Below, piece by piece: positions 1-11,334 of a DNA stretch of 64,000 bases. The notes beneath the pieces were generated by a model that had not been told where the DNA came from, did no database searches, and saw nothing but the letters and a program-made list of their open reading frames with translations. The position numbers and the translations under genes are program-made. The stretch lies in assembly GCA_902702965.1 (NCBI GenBank), contig CACRXP010000070.1, forward strand, positions 1,052,721 through 1,116,720, written 5' to 3'. This DNA comes from Spirometra erinaceieuropaei (lineage: Eukaryota > Platyhelminthes > Cestoda > Diphyllobothriidea > Diphyllobothriidae). Each line of letters starts with the position of its first letter. Within the stretch, counting starts at the first letter, position 1.

Positions 1-1645
1 TCAACGCAACAAAATTCGATAGGCGCAGATGGAGTGTTTGAAGGTTTCTGGGAGCCAGAAGACAAAGGAACATTCTTTTTGAAGTACTTATTATCAATTG
101 TCCATCTGATTTGCGTAAGTCGGTTTAAGCAAAAAATTTAAGTAAAAAATCTTTGCACATCAACTTTACCGTGCGTTTTGATCTATAATGAAATTGCAAA
201 AGTACAGCAGATGTGAACAATATTCAAATCAGTGAGCATTTTTGGCGGCTTACTACTCGAATTAATAAATTCGGCTTACAAATTTAAGAACACTGGAATA
301 ATGACCAAAGAAGAAATCCCTAGGCAAACAAGTGATAGCTGTAATTTCTATTTTTGCTACTTTTGTCTTTCGGAAACCCGACATGTTTTCTTTCACTTTG
401 TGGCAATAAAAACAGTAAGATGATCTTAAGTTCTGTAAGAGCATCTTCTATATGTGCAACTGAAATTGTTTTCAATGCCGACAATGTATAGAGTTAAAAT
501 ATGTTAATGGTTTTCTTCAATATCTAAATGATTAAACCAGAAGTTATTTTTTGTCACTGTCCTCATGTTCATAGCTTGTTCTAGGTTATATAATAATACT
601 GCAGTTTTCCACCATACGAGGTCGCCCTAACTGCAGAGTTTATATCAGCCAGTTTGACTAGGCAGCATGTACACCAAAGTTTTGTAGCTAACATCAATTT
701 CCTGATGGGCACGTTTGTAAAAGAAATCTAGGAAAATCGTCGCCAAAGTCCGAATTACTTACCGTTCGGCATAGAGTGCATATTCGCAACCATCTATTCT
801 GAAAAGTGTCCACAGTCGAACCGCTTAACTATCCCTTAAATTAACCCCTTCCATGTTGCCTGCAATCAGTCTAATCTGATTCCGACTTGGTATTCGGTAC
901 AACATCCAATAGGAAATGGTGAATATTTAGAAGGCATCCGTTAGCCCACTTATTTGATCTTTTCAGTCGGAATACATAAGTTACCCGATGAGGCATTTCA
1001 CCACTTTGTTTACTGAGAATGCTTGGGTTTAAGGTCAATGCTATTCTGGTTCATCTAGTGTACTTTGGTCTTCAGAGCGAACGTTAGGGTGGCTTTCAGT
1101 GCCATACCCGAAACTCCATGGAACCGATCATATCTCCTGTGTTAGTTCAAACTGACAACCAGAGAGAATTTTGTCAACATTTGTCCAATTTTTTTCCTGC
1201 TGTATATTATTATAAGCAACATTAGAACATTAAGCGCACTGTAAACGGTCATTATGCATAATAGCCAAAAGTAAAATGCACGCTGCGACAATCGATCAGC
1301 CAGGTTCTAATCTTAAATAGGCACTCTTCGAAGAACTAGGCAAGAAAAGGACAATTTGTACGGCATCTTTGCCCGCCTAATTTGAACTTAATTCTTGTTC
1401 GATCGAAGAGTTGTCTGAGAGATTGAAACCTGATTCTTGGCGAAATTGCAAAGCAAAATCAGTGAACGTTTGAGGTCATATTATTAGCTGTGTCTAACCC
1501 CTACTTTTCTTATTATTCGTCCACAGATGGCTTTGGCGAGGCCCGTTAGCGCACACATATGCTTGTTATCTAACAGCCTACTTTAATTTTAGTTAAATTT
1601 AAACCGTTGTGCAATGTCTGCAAACGCTGTTTTCCACTGCATACG
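1..1645. other. Unassigned non-coding sequence
   Basis: I see no conserved reading frame, RNA gene or repeat here. The two short open frames at 232-444 overlap on opposite strands and have no recognisable motifs, so I treat them as chance. Confidence 0.5.
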
Positions 1646-1647
1646 TA

Positions 1648-2559
1648 GGTGGGCTAACTGATGAAATGTCAACCTAAATTCCGAAATACGTTTTCGTTTC
1701 AAAAATATTAATTGAGTAAGGTTGTAAAAATAATCCCAACGCAGCGTGCCGGCTTTCCTAGGAACTTCTTCCCGGCTACATTCAAAAAATGACTACAAGA
1801 GTAGTATGCATTTTTTTCATTTATTTTTGATGCCCTTAAAATTTCAATTTTATTTAGTGGATTACATGCATAATGATATTCATTCTTTTGCTCATTCAGT
1901 AGAGACAGCGTTTTCATCCAATTCTACTGTCAAAAAAGTTTATAATTTGATTTTCAAAAAGCTTCTTATAATGGGACTTTTTAATACCGTGAAATAGCCA
2001 CATTTACTAGTGTGGCTTGTACAGTTAACAATATGTCTCAAATCCAGCGCTGAATTTTATGAACTCCACATGGTCTCCTCTTAATACTGTAGAGAAATGC
2101 ACGGTTTTCCACACGCGGAAAACATATGACTTGCAGTTTGGAAACCCTGAATGAAAGTGTAGCTGCGGGTCGGGTTCAAAACTATCTGGAATCGGAAAAG
2201 TTTTGAAGACCGAATTACACCCTTTCTTCGAGTATAAAACCGGAGTTAGACTTAATGTCCTATCGAATGAGGAAAAGAAACAAATTTTTATGCATGTTTT
2301 CCACGAAATATAATTGAATTTTAAAAGGCATTGAAAATCAATGAGAAAAATGCATGCCACTCAAGTAGTCATTTTTTACTGAGTATGGTTTTTTCCTGCA
2401 GCCGGATAAGAGTGCTTTGGAAATTCGGCATCCTGAGGTAACTGAATTATTATAAAATTGTGCTTCATGATGATTAGTTTTACAACCTAAATTAAGTAAA
2501 CTTTTCGGAACGAAAACGTATTTCGGAATTTCGGCTGAAATTTCATGAGTTAGTCCATC
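1648..2559. mobile_element. Fold-back (long-TIR) DNA element, copy A
   Basis: The left arm reads inward from 1648 (GGTGGGCTAACTGATGAAAT) and the right arm, read on the minus strand from 2559, starts GATGGACTAACTCATGAAAT. The arms stay complementary with mismatches for roughly 350 bp each, giving a large hairpin. TA dinucleotides flank both ends (1646-1647 and 2560-2561), as expected for Tc1/mariner-type target duplication. The short open frames inside are by-products of the palindrome and no transposase is encoded. The tip matches the terminal repeat of the DD34E transposon at 6940-8843, so this looks like a non-autonomous derivative. Copies B, C and D occur at 23121, about 29426 and 31285. 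Confidence 0.8.
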
Positions 2560-2561
2560 TA

Positions 2562-5159
2562 CTGTACCTATTTTCAACTCCCGTCCATCACAGAGATTGA
2601 TGAACAGATTCCATTAAAAACGCATGAATCTCTCTGGTTTGGTATAGATGCTCTTACCTGGGTCTCCAGAGTAGACTGCTAATGATATTTCAATTCGGAC
2701 AATGCGTACCTTGTGGCTGTTTTGTGCACCTAAAGTTTTTGCAATAGTCTTAGTTTTCTGCCTCCGAGTAGCTTGTGTTGCACTTTGTAACCAAAATATT
2801 GAAGCCCACATTCTGAAAAACTTTTATTCTTTGGCAGACAACTCGGCATCGATAGTTTGCTGTCATCTTTCAACAAGAGATATCTTCGAAGGATGCCGCT
2901 AGTGTGCATTGTTGACAAGTGCAACGAAAAGGAACCAGACCTCACTCCTTTTCTGCAATGGGAGCTCGTCACAAGGCACAAGTTTGAAGTGTTTTAACGC
3001 AAGCTGGGAAGTTGGTCATCAGTTCAAACAGTATAAAAAGATACATTTTTTATTTTCTTCACAAAAAATCACAAAATAACATTCAAATACCAAGACACGA
3101 AAAACACAATTTGCGAAAGTCGGAAAGCCGTTCAGTAGACAATGTTAAGGTGTCCACTCAGAGTTGTTCTCCTGCTTGTTGCGTTGAAACACACGCAGCG
3201 GCACGGAAATTTTTAAAGGCTCTACGTATCAATGCGCCCGACGACAGTAACAACGGAATTGGCCGTGTGGTATTTCCTACACCTTGCCCATGTCCCACTT
3301 CTTGTTCAGACAGTCTGAAGGCTCCGCCAAAGTTATTTTTGTTAGGTGAATTGTCGTGATGCCACCAGCTCTGCGCTGCCAGCGGTACGTAGCTGTTGCT
3401 CGCATATTTTCCTGTATAAATCTCAAATTATCGGTCTTCACGACGTTAGTGATTCCACCGAAGGCGAATGACGCCTCCCGTGTTGGAGATGGCACAGAGC
3501 ATTTAAGACCATAATTAATAAGGCCATATGCATTGCAACAGGAAAAAAGGCGAAGAAAAATTGAACTGCAGAAGTTAGCATATCACCCTGAAATCAAACT
3601 TATTCAATAGATTTCAACTTGCTGAACAGATTCTCGAACGTTGCATTTTGGCCCTCATCTGTTGTCTGCGACTTTAAAATGGCATCGATATGAGCAAATA
3701 CGAACCTTGACCAAAGTAATTTGCAGATCATGGCTGAAGCGCAAACTGGAACTATCTGGAATTTTCAACTTATACTCGGATACCCTACGTCTGCGTTATA
3801 CACTTCCACCCTTTATACTTCTCGACGGGCTTCCTGTTCATAATTGTATAGCTCATGACGCAGATGTTAACGTTGTTGGCCACTATTACCGAAGTGGATA
3901 ATCTGTGATTGCGCTTCCCCAGAATATTTCCAATTTCACTCGGATTCCTGAGAATCTGTTCGTTATGCAGGACGCGAATGGGTGTTACTGTGCTGTTGTG
4001 GGGCAACGTAAAGAAATTTAGAGATTCCTTCCGTGGGCGGATATGGCCGTAAGGAACGTAGAGTTTTGTGCATTCTCCAGACCTCTATCTATGGATATTA
4101 TTCTGACGAGGCGAAATTTCTCCAGTAATCTGCCGGGCATATTGTCCTTAATTTAAGCAGTTTTTCGGTTCGAGTAGTAATCCAAGTTTGCTTAAATAGC
4201 TACGCATATCTACTGATTAATTCACACATACACAGTACTCGAAAATAAGTTAATTTGCAACCAAATGAATTTACACTGGCGTTAATTTTAATGTACATGT
4301 GATAATTGTCCCATTTTTCCTAGGGCAGTCAAACATGCGAACAGGTATATATTGCTTACCAGCATTTTCAGTTTTAGGGAGACTTTGGGGTACTCTATAG
4401 CACATTGAAACTCAAAATTCACCGGTTGGTTCGCTACATTAAAACCAGTACAATTTTCCGCCAGCGGATTTTGCAACATTTTCATTCTGAGTCGCATGTG
4501 CCCAAACATTCGCGAGGACACAAACAACTGGATTACGGATTCCGTTTGAAAATGCATATGCAGCCTGAGCAAACTGGTTGATATTTCCTCTACAGTAAGT
4601 TGCGGGTCGTATGTTGAACAACCAGAGTATCCTTAAAAATGTAAAAATTATGGAGATAGTGGGCATCAAATAATGTATTCTGATAAAATGATGAACAATA
4701 TTTAAGCACGGAGATAACAGACATCGATAAATTGTCGTTCAACTATTAAAAAAGCCGGAAAACCCATCTTCTACTATCACTGAATGTTAACACCAAGACT
4801 AAACATAGCCGGACATATAAAATTGTTCATAGAGATATGTGCAGAAAAATTACGCACGCGAGCTTATTTTACACAACTCCACCGCATGAGCAAATATCAG
4901 GCAGATATTGGAGTCCCGCCACATTTTGACTAAAAATACGAAATAGCAGGTATTTATTCGCAGCTATTGCCAACGCATAATCATTAGCGTCTATTATCCA
5001 GCGCATTACTTTCTTAATTATTACTGGCTGGACCCTCGTGCAATACAACGAATGTTATTAGTGAGAGTGCGTTGATGTCGTTTCTTATTTATAATGCTAC
5101 AGTGAATCATTGGGTACGTCAGCGACTTGAAAGAGTTTCTATCTGCCTACAAAATAATA
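2562..5159. other. Unassigned non-coding sequence
   Basis: No gene recognised. The longest minus-strand frame (3277-3495) and plus-strand frame (3012-3359) overlap and show no family signature. Nothing supports a host exon here, although a short exon could be missed. Confidence 0.4.
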
Positions 5160-5235
5160 TGGATATGAATTCAAAAGATAATTAGGCGAGCATACGTAAG
5201 CTTTCGGCATATTGTCATCAGGCCTTTACATGTAT
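5160..5235 (-). mobile_element. Penelope-type terminal fragment, inverted
   Basis: Read on the minus strand, this stretch has the 'CCTGATGACAATATGCCGAAAGC' type of signature found at the ends of Penelope-like elements. It lies about 300 bp before the plus-strand PLE and points the opposite way, as an inverted pseudo-LTR fragment might. Classification is from memory of the motif only. Confidence 0.35.
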
Positions 5236-5589
5236 ATTACTATCGAAATGATTAAAAGGAAAGTGCAATCGCGAATATATCATCCACGTAGAGTCAATAG
5301 TATCTCAGATCACTGATCAGGCGAATAAGCTCGAAAGCTTCTAACTTGCCCATGAATACGTTTGCCAAAAGATGACCAAGAGACAAACTCATAGCAACTT
5401 CGCCTATTTGTCTATACAGACTGTTGTCAAGTAGGCACTGTACGTTTAGGGCACATCTCAGTAGCAATTCCTTGAGTGCATTCACCGGCATTCCTAGTCT
5501 AATATTAGACTACTAACTAGTCAACTATCTAAAGGGACAAAATTCAGCCACACTGATGCTGGTCCACAAACTTCCTAGCGAACCTTGAA

Positions 5590-6840
5590 TCTATTTTACT
5601 GACCTCTGCTGTGACTGAAGACATGCGCGCAGACATACGCAGCTGTGCCACTGGTCTCTTTCGACAAAAGAAGCACCATCAAGTCTTGCCCATCGATGAA
5701 GAAAAGGAGTTACAGTCTCTTAAAACAGACGACAGTATGGTGATTGTGTTTGCTGAGAAAGATGCCGCAACCGTCATCATGAAAAATAGTGATTACGTTA
5801 ACAAGGCAAACCAAGCGTTTAACGACAGGGAAGACTATACGCATCACTCGTGGAGTACCCGACTAAAAAGCAAGCCGCAGCTGTAAAAAAGTATTTGAAT
5901 AAGCTCACTCGACTGAAATTCATAACCCACTGCCATTCCAGGTGCACAATTCTCAACGACTCCCGAATAGCCCATGCATATGGCCTCCCAAATGTGCCCA
6001 AAGGTGCGTCATTGAGGATCATAGTGCCGCTAATTGGATCGTCCACCTACAACCTCGCTAAATGGTTATACAGGCACCTGAAGCACCTCACCAATGGATC
6101 ACAATATAGCATCAGAAACTCTCAGGCATTCCTCCAGAGGATCCAAGGCTTCGAAGAAAGTCCCATTGAGCATATTGTATCGTTTAGTGCGGTTGCCCTA
6201 ACCTGACCTGACGATTGAGAGCTTAACCCGAAGCCAGCAAGATAATCCAACCAGCACTTCAATACAACACGTTTCAGAAATGCTTAGACTCTGTCTCAAG
6301 AACTACTGCCAATTTAATGGAAAGTTTTATAAACAGGTTAGGGGTACACCAATGGGCTCGCCAATATCAGGTCTACTAGCTGAACTGGTACTACAACAAC
6401 AAGAAGAAGAAGTTATGCCAACCTTTAAACCAAAAATGTGGCTCCGATACGTAGATTATACGTTTGTTTTAATGAAGACCTGCGAAATTGAGCAGTTTCA
6501 TCTGAATCTGAATGGCGGATTCCCAGCTATCCAGTTTTTTCGCGAAGAGGCGACAGACGGCATTCTCCCGTTTCTAAACGTTAGTATCGAAACGCTCAGT
6601 GATGGCGTCCTTGCAGCGAGCGTCTATCAAAAAGACTCCAATGCTGATGTCATTTTTAATTATGAAAGCAACTATCCTGCGGCTCATAAAAGGAGCTGTT
6701 TCCGAACCCTTTTTCACTAGGCCTGTCATTACTGCAGCAGCGATGATCTACTTAAGAAAGAACTCGCTTTCTTGGATCAGTTATTCCGACCAAACGGATA
6801 CCCGGTCAACTTTGTGAAAAATTGCCTCAGGCAGCAGAGA
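5590..6840 (+). pseudogene. PLE reverse transcriptase (broken)
   Basis: This would copy element RNA into DNA at the target site. The reading is split over at least three frames: about 5590-5850 (contains EKDAATVIMKNSDY, the ADKG-type N-terminal block), 5850-6206 (GLPNVPKGASLRIIVPLIGS and a YNLAKWLYRHLK block), and 6226-6840 (RGTPMGSPISG, then WLRYVDYTFVL). Motif A, normally SFDV, reads SFSA at about 6180, so the first catalytic aspartate is lost and a TGA follows. Motif C, normally YVDD, reads YVDY, so the second aspartate of the pair is lost. A TAG at about 6718 interrupts the thumb region. These changes make activity impossible. Confidence 0.85.
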
Positions 6841-6939
6841 CACCCATAAGGCGTTGGTTCTAATGAAGGACTAGAATTTCGGAAATTCTAGTCTCTACCC
6901 TACATGCAGCGTATTTCCGAGGCGATCGCCCGACAACTA

Positions 6940-6960
6940 CCTGTGCTAACTCATGAAATG
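6940..6960 (+). repeat. Left terminal inverted repeat of the DD34E transposon
   Basis: A 21-bp repeat, perfectly inverted at 8823-8843. The same tip, with small changes, terminates the fold-back elements in this window. Confidence 0.9.
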
Positions 6961-7507
6961 CCGTGGTCAAACTAAGAGTGGAAAATGTAGCGTATTTTTG
7001 GTGTTGTTATTTGTGTTTATTTAGTTGAAATAAGGAGGAAAAGGCCGTTTGCTGAAAGAAAGTTTGATACGGATCTGTATATTAAATAGAAAACGGGCCG
7101 CATTTCGGCGAAATCGGAGGATTCCTGATATTCAAGCAGTTTCCTACGCTATTAAAGCTTTCGGATGGAAATTCTTTGTGTAACCTTATTAATCTGTTTA
7201 AGAAGATTAATAAAAGGACGAAATTGTTCAATAAACTTTCGACCAAAAAGTAAAAATTAAATTTCAATATCAAGAAAATCAGGGAAATGCAAATAAATTA
7301 TTTCTCATTGTCTTTAGAAAATAACGTGAGATTCTTCATCTAAAATTCTATTTTACAAATCCGTAAATTTTTATGTTTCCAAATACCGAAATAAAAAAGT
7401 TTATCAGTGTGATTGTTTTACCAGGCTGAAAATGCGTGTCCTAAACGAATATATACTGAGTTCGCGCGACATGCCGTCACTTTTCTCTACCACGCCAAAC
7501 GATACAT

Positions 7508-8538
7508 ATGTCTAAACAATACTTCTCCGAAGTTGACTTCCAGCGCATTCGAAAATTAGCGGCGGAGGGAATCCCGCGTGAGTCGTTAGCTAGTATTTTC
7601 AATATTAGCAAGGTCACTCTGTGGCGCATTATTAATGATAAAACTGTTCCTAGAAATAAGATAGGGGACCAAAACGGTCCACAAGTAAGCAAAACGACGA
7701 TTTTATTCGTCGTACATTAAAAAAGTTTCATTACATGCCCATTGAGACCATTCGAAGGGAATATCTGCCGATGTTTTCTATGAACATCATTAGGAAAAGG
7801 ATGAAGTAATTTGAACTGCAGCGGCGAAAGGCCATGATTAAGCCATATTTAAGTAGAAAACTAATTAGAGAACGGCTTTTATTTGCTAAGAATAATATTG
7901 ATTACAGATCTTCATTTTGGAAGAGCATTTCTTCTGCGATGAGGTTCTATTTTTAGACAAGCCTACGAAATCGCTCCAAACCGTCATATGTGGAACGAAC
8001 TTCCCAAGAGAACACACTACATCGACGGCAACATTCAAGAACTGTCGGCGGATGATGGTTTGGATGGCGTTTAAATTCGGTGAGCGGCCTGTATGGCGGT
8101 CAACATCCGACACCATCAACAGCAAGGTGTTCATTGCAATTGTCAAGGATGCTTTCGGCTACAACGGCATAAGTCGGCGCCGAATGGATACTGTAATTTT
8201 GCACGACAATGCACCTGTCCACCGCTCCAAAGAGGTACAAATTTGATGCCACTTGCAAATATAATCTAACATTTTAGACAACAACCACCCTCTCCGCCAT
8301 CGGCCTCCAATCCATTTTCATCGCGACCAACAGTCCCGATTTGAATCCTATCGAAAATCTTTTTGGAATAGTCAAAGGAAATTGGCACAAAGCTAAGAAG
8401 ACTCTTTCAATGCAGGAAAAATTGGATTTCATACTCAATAATTACATTTTACAATCCACCATAGATAACCTCGTCATGTCTATGTCTGACAAACTATCTG
8501 CCGTTATTAATTCAAATGGGCAATCAACAAAGTACTAA
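7508..8538 (+). pseudogene. Tc1-like transposase, frameshifted, with a 43-bp intron
   Basis: A cut-and-paste DDE transposase that would bind the terminal repeats and insert at TA. The start at 7508 opens a helix-turn-helix region (SLASIFNISKVTLWRIIN). The reading shifts frame at about 7695, meets a TAA at 7807, and shifts again at about 7905. The catalytic part is clear: FFCDE (first Asp), then MMVWMAFKFGERPVW, ILHDNAPVHRSKE (second Asp) and SPDLNPIENLFG (Glu). A 43-bp intron (8235-8277) removes an in-frame TGA, and after its removal exactly 34 residues separate the second Asp from the Glu, the DD34E spacing of Tc1-like enzymes. The open C-terminal part ends at 8538. The frameshifts suggest this copy is inactive. 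Confidence 0.85.
8235..8277 (+). other. Short spliceosomal intron in the transposase
   Basis: Donor GAG|GTACAA and acceptor ATTTTAG|ACA, with a TCTAAC branch-like sequence just before the acceptor. It contains a TGA stop. Splicing keeps the frame and gives the canonical 34-residue spacing between catalytic residues, which supports a real intron. Confidence 0.75.
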
Positions 8539-8804
8539 TTTTTTGTATCTGTTTCTGTCCTTAATTATTTTTGACCTTTTATGCGCCCTCCTCCTTTATA
8601 CGCCCTCATAAGTAGCCTTTATTGACTTGGTTGTAATATAGGCGTTTCTCGAAAATGTGACTTTTGTCGAAAATTATTTATTTTTATCTCAGTAAATAAT
8701 ATTTTCTTAACCAAACTTTGCTTTATTTCTTTGACACATCGTTTATTTTCGGCTATCAGACTTTGGGAGCCGTAGTGTTTACCGATTCTGCGTTAAAGTC
8801 GTTA

Positions 8805-8844
8805 ACCTGTGTTAATTCATGACATTTCATGAGTTAGCACAGGT
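8805..8844. repeat. Hairpin at the right end of the DD34E transposon
   Basis: Arms 8805-8822 and 8827-8844 are 18 nt each with a CATT loop. The arms match at 16 of 18 positions, and both differences are G:T-type. The outer arm is the terminal repeat itself, so the end carries a second inverted copy of its own tip. Confidence 0.8.
8823..8843 (-). repeat. Right terminal inverted repeat of the DD34E transposon
   Basis: A perfect inverted match to 6940-6960. It is followed by the second TA of the target duplication. Confidence 0.9.
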
Positions 8845-8845
8845 A

Positions 8846-9211
8846 TCTTCATTGCCCAAAAGCCGGCGACCTCTGTGCGCGCAACCCTATCGCGAGTGTA
8901 AGACCCTACACCTAATGAGCTGCAAACCAATGTCATCTACCACATTCCGTGTGCCAACTGCTCTTGCGAATATGTCGGTCATACAGGCCGACGACTTGGG
9001 ACGCGTATAAACGAACATAAACTAGTCATCCGCCGACCTGACCCTTCTGCCACTTGTGTTTGTGTACGCCCTTGAGTGCGAACATCGCTCCAAATGGGAA
9101 GCGACTGAAATTGTCGCCATGGCAAATACCAAACAGGCCCGACAATTGCTCGAGGCCTGGCACTCTAAGACGATCGGCATCAATCGCAATGTCGATCTGG
9201 CCGCTTATTAA
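8846..9211 (+). pseudogene. PLE 1 GIY-YIG endonuclease domain (broken)
   Basis: This would nick target DNA for the PLE. Readable blocks are NVIYHIPCANCSCEYVGHTG followed by RRLGTRINEH (the GIY-YIG core, with the catalytic-type Arg in the RxxEH region), then after a frameshift ECEHRSKWEATEIVAMA and LLEAWHSKTIGINRNVDL, ending at the TAA at 9209-9211. It continues the RT part at 5590-6840 across the transposon insertion. Confidence 0.8.
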
Positions 9212-9735
9212 GAAGGTCTGTGTGCCCGTTTAACTGACTTGCGCCTACGACCTAACAGCCCCTAATCTATACCCGGCCATGTATAATCGCACTATTTCGC
9301 CATCCCCTACCCCAGACACAGTGAACAGCAGTTGCAATCCCTAACACCTTAACGTTGGCTCATTGACCTCTGCTCGCATGCCGGATCGACGACCATTAAG
9401 TCCGCAGCCCGTGGTCACATTGAATACTCATTCCCCCTACCTTCGAACACAGGGAGCCGCAACAGTTCCCTTTTCCCTCCCCCCACCACAGACCCTAACC
9501 TAATTATGTCTGCATCCCCCTTTTATACATTAGTTGCTTACCTATTAGTGGCTGCTCTGTCACGCCAACCAATTCTTTCTGAACATTTCACTTTTTCCTC
9601 TGTTTATTTTGTCTGCCGACGGGTTGGTGTCACCAGCTCGAAAATTCAAGAGTAAAACACGATTTTTTCGCCGAGCCTTCTATCTTCATATACATATATA
9701 TATAATTCAACATGAGAGAAGATATATATGTAATG

Positions 9736-10216
9736 ATAGGGACGCTCACCGATCGTTCCTACGGAACTCACTCGTTCCGTTGTGCCTTACAGGCTCTCTC
9801 TCGAGCCCAACCAGCAGCCGCACTGCGGCGCATGATATAGGCAACATGGTATTCCCGACAAAGACAAGGTAGACTGGAATGGCCATTTCTGGCTTATTAG
9901 CCGTCGTCAGCCAGTCATACCCAACCCCGAAGTGTGCAACACCCGAGGCTCTAACTCGCGACCTGTTATTTAGAAGTCCACGCTTCTAACCACTGGGCCA
10001 CGAGCCCGTTGCCCCGTCGGTTTCGATCAGGAATATACAATGGTAGGTAGCGCTCACCGATCGTTCTTTGCGGAACTCACTCGTTCCGTTGTGCCTTACG
10101 GGCTCTCTCTCGAGCCCAACCAGCAGCCGCACAGCGGCACATGATAAAGGCAACATGGTATTGCCGACAAAGACAAGGGAGACTGGAATGGTCATTTCTG
10201 GCTTATTAACCGTCGA
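9736..10216 (-). mobile_element. tRNA-derived SINE, head-to-tail dimer
   Basis: Unit 1 (about 9736-10040) is complete; unit 2 (about 10041-10216) lacks the tRNA part. The shared block CGCTCACCGATCGTTC starts at 9743 and again at 10051, a period of 308 bp. On the minus strand the unit starts with a degenerate tRNA-like head (10015-9935), followed by a conserved body (TAATAAGCCAGAAATGGCCA) and a tail near TGAGCG. The same family occurs at 21845, 31467, 36233, 50318, 62984 and in the array from 63317. Confidence 0.85.
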
Positions 10217-11238
10217 ATACCTTCATTAGGCCTTCCACTCAGAGGCATGTACAGAAAGGAAATCGAACCGGACTGTTCTTCCAGCGTGAGGAATCGGTGT
10301 TAATTTTGCTATCCATAGAAATTCCCCTCAGCAGAGTGCGTGAGAAACGGTATACGAGATGTTGTTTAGTAGAAAAAACAAATGTGGAATAGGCAAACTA
10401 GTATTCGATCCTATAAAAAACAGATAGTAAACTACTCTATTCTGATATGCATGTGTTTTCCATGTTCAAAAAGAACTTATTTAGCCCCTTTGTATACTTA
10501 TATTTAAAAATTGTAAACCGTATATTTATCCCGTGTGCTTGCTGTTGAACATTTTCTTCCCGTGATTAAAAGTTGCCAAAATTTGAGATCGAAAATCCGG
10601 GAGGCAGATTTTTTGAATTGTAGGCGCAAACTAAGTCATGCATCTGAGCAAGCTGGATATGCCTTAAACCTCTCAATAACAGGCTTGGTGATAGCATAAA
10701 ATGGAGCAATGACGAACAATTTGGCATTTTTGATCTTTAACATGTAAGTGTATCATAACTTCCAGAGAAGCGGATGAGATATCCTACCTGTTTTACATCA
10801 AATCAGATTCCATAACGACATAAATCCCGAAATTTGATCCGAGGAATCAGGCTCCGGTCTGTCTGTCGCAAGGTTCGTGTTTTAAAATGACCTACAATGG
10901 CCTTGATAAGCTATTTAGTCTATACAATTTTTCTATGCAACATTTCATAAGTACCAGTGTGTCAAGGTACTTTTCCTAGACTTTTCCTGCAAATAGTCAT
11001 AGTAGGTTTGAAAATTTCGATCTCCGAGGGATTTAACTTTTCCGAGTCTCCTGAGTCCTGGACACCCTGACGGCCTCTCGGAATTAACAAGTCGATTCTT
11101 CACAGCAATATCTGGATCCACACCGAATTTCAACGGGAGTTTCGTCCGGAAAACCTGTCACCTTCCGATCACATCTGACAGTCGCACCGCCATATTCCCG
11201 AAATACAATAACGGCTGAGTCGTTTTCTACTTACTTCA
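10217..11238. other. Unassigned sequence upstream of the LINE
   Basis: No recognised gene. The last few hundred bases may be the LINE 5' untranslated region, but I cannot fix its start. A short minus-strand frame at 10945-11133 has no motif. Confidence 0.4.
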
Positions 11239-11305
11239 TACCGTTGATCTCGCTTTTAATCGTTTCCGTACCGTTGATCTCGCTTTTAATCGTTTCCATA
11301 CCGTT
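11239..11305 (+). repeat. 30-bp tandem repeat, 2.2 copies
   Basis: Units at 11239-11268 and 11269-11298 differ by one base, and a partial third runs to 11305. The unit begins TACCGTTGATCTCGC. It lies 30 bp before ORF1 of the LINE, so it may be 5' untranslated promoter repeats. Confidence 0.85.
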
Positions 11306-11334
11306 AAAAACGTTTTAAGTTTATTGGCTTAATA

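Larger units (their letters stand above)
6940..8843 (+). mobile_element. Tc1/mariner-type DD34E transposon, 1904 bp
   Basis: The element begins CCTGTGCTAACTCATGAAAT at 6940 and ends with the exact reverse complement at 8843. TA flanks both sides (6938-6939 and 8844-8845), which is the Tc1/mariner target duplication. It carries a transposase gene at about 7508-8538 and inserted into the C-terminal half of a PLE. The non-coding part before the gene (6962-7480) has no further features I recognise. Confidence 0.9.
5540..9650 (+). mobile_element. Penelope-like element (PLE 1), interrupted
   Basis: The reverse transcriptase part runs about 5560-6840 and the GIY-YIG endonuclease part about 8846-9211. 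The terminal region continues to about 9650 with a 'GGGTTGGTGTCACCAGCTCG' type end. The order RT then GIY-YIG is diagnostic of Penelope-like retroelements. A DD34E transposon (6940-8843) sits inside it; removing that and one TA brings the flanking PLE sequence together. The element is dead: it has several frameshifts and stops and lacks catalytic residues. Confidence 0.85.

Noticed and set aside
2025..2577. Minus-strand frames of 79 and 111 codons
   Set aside because: They fall in the arms of a palindromic fold-back element.
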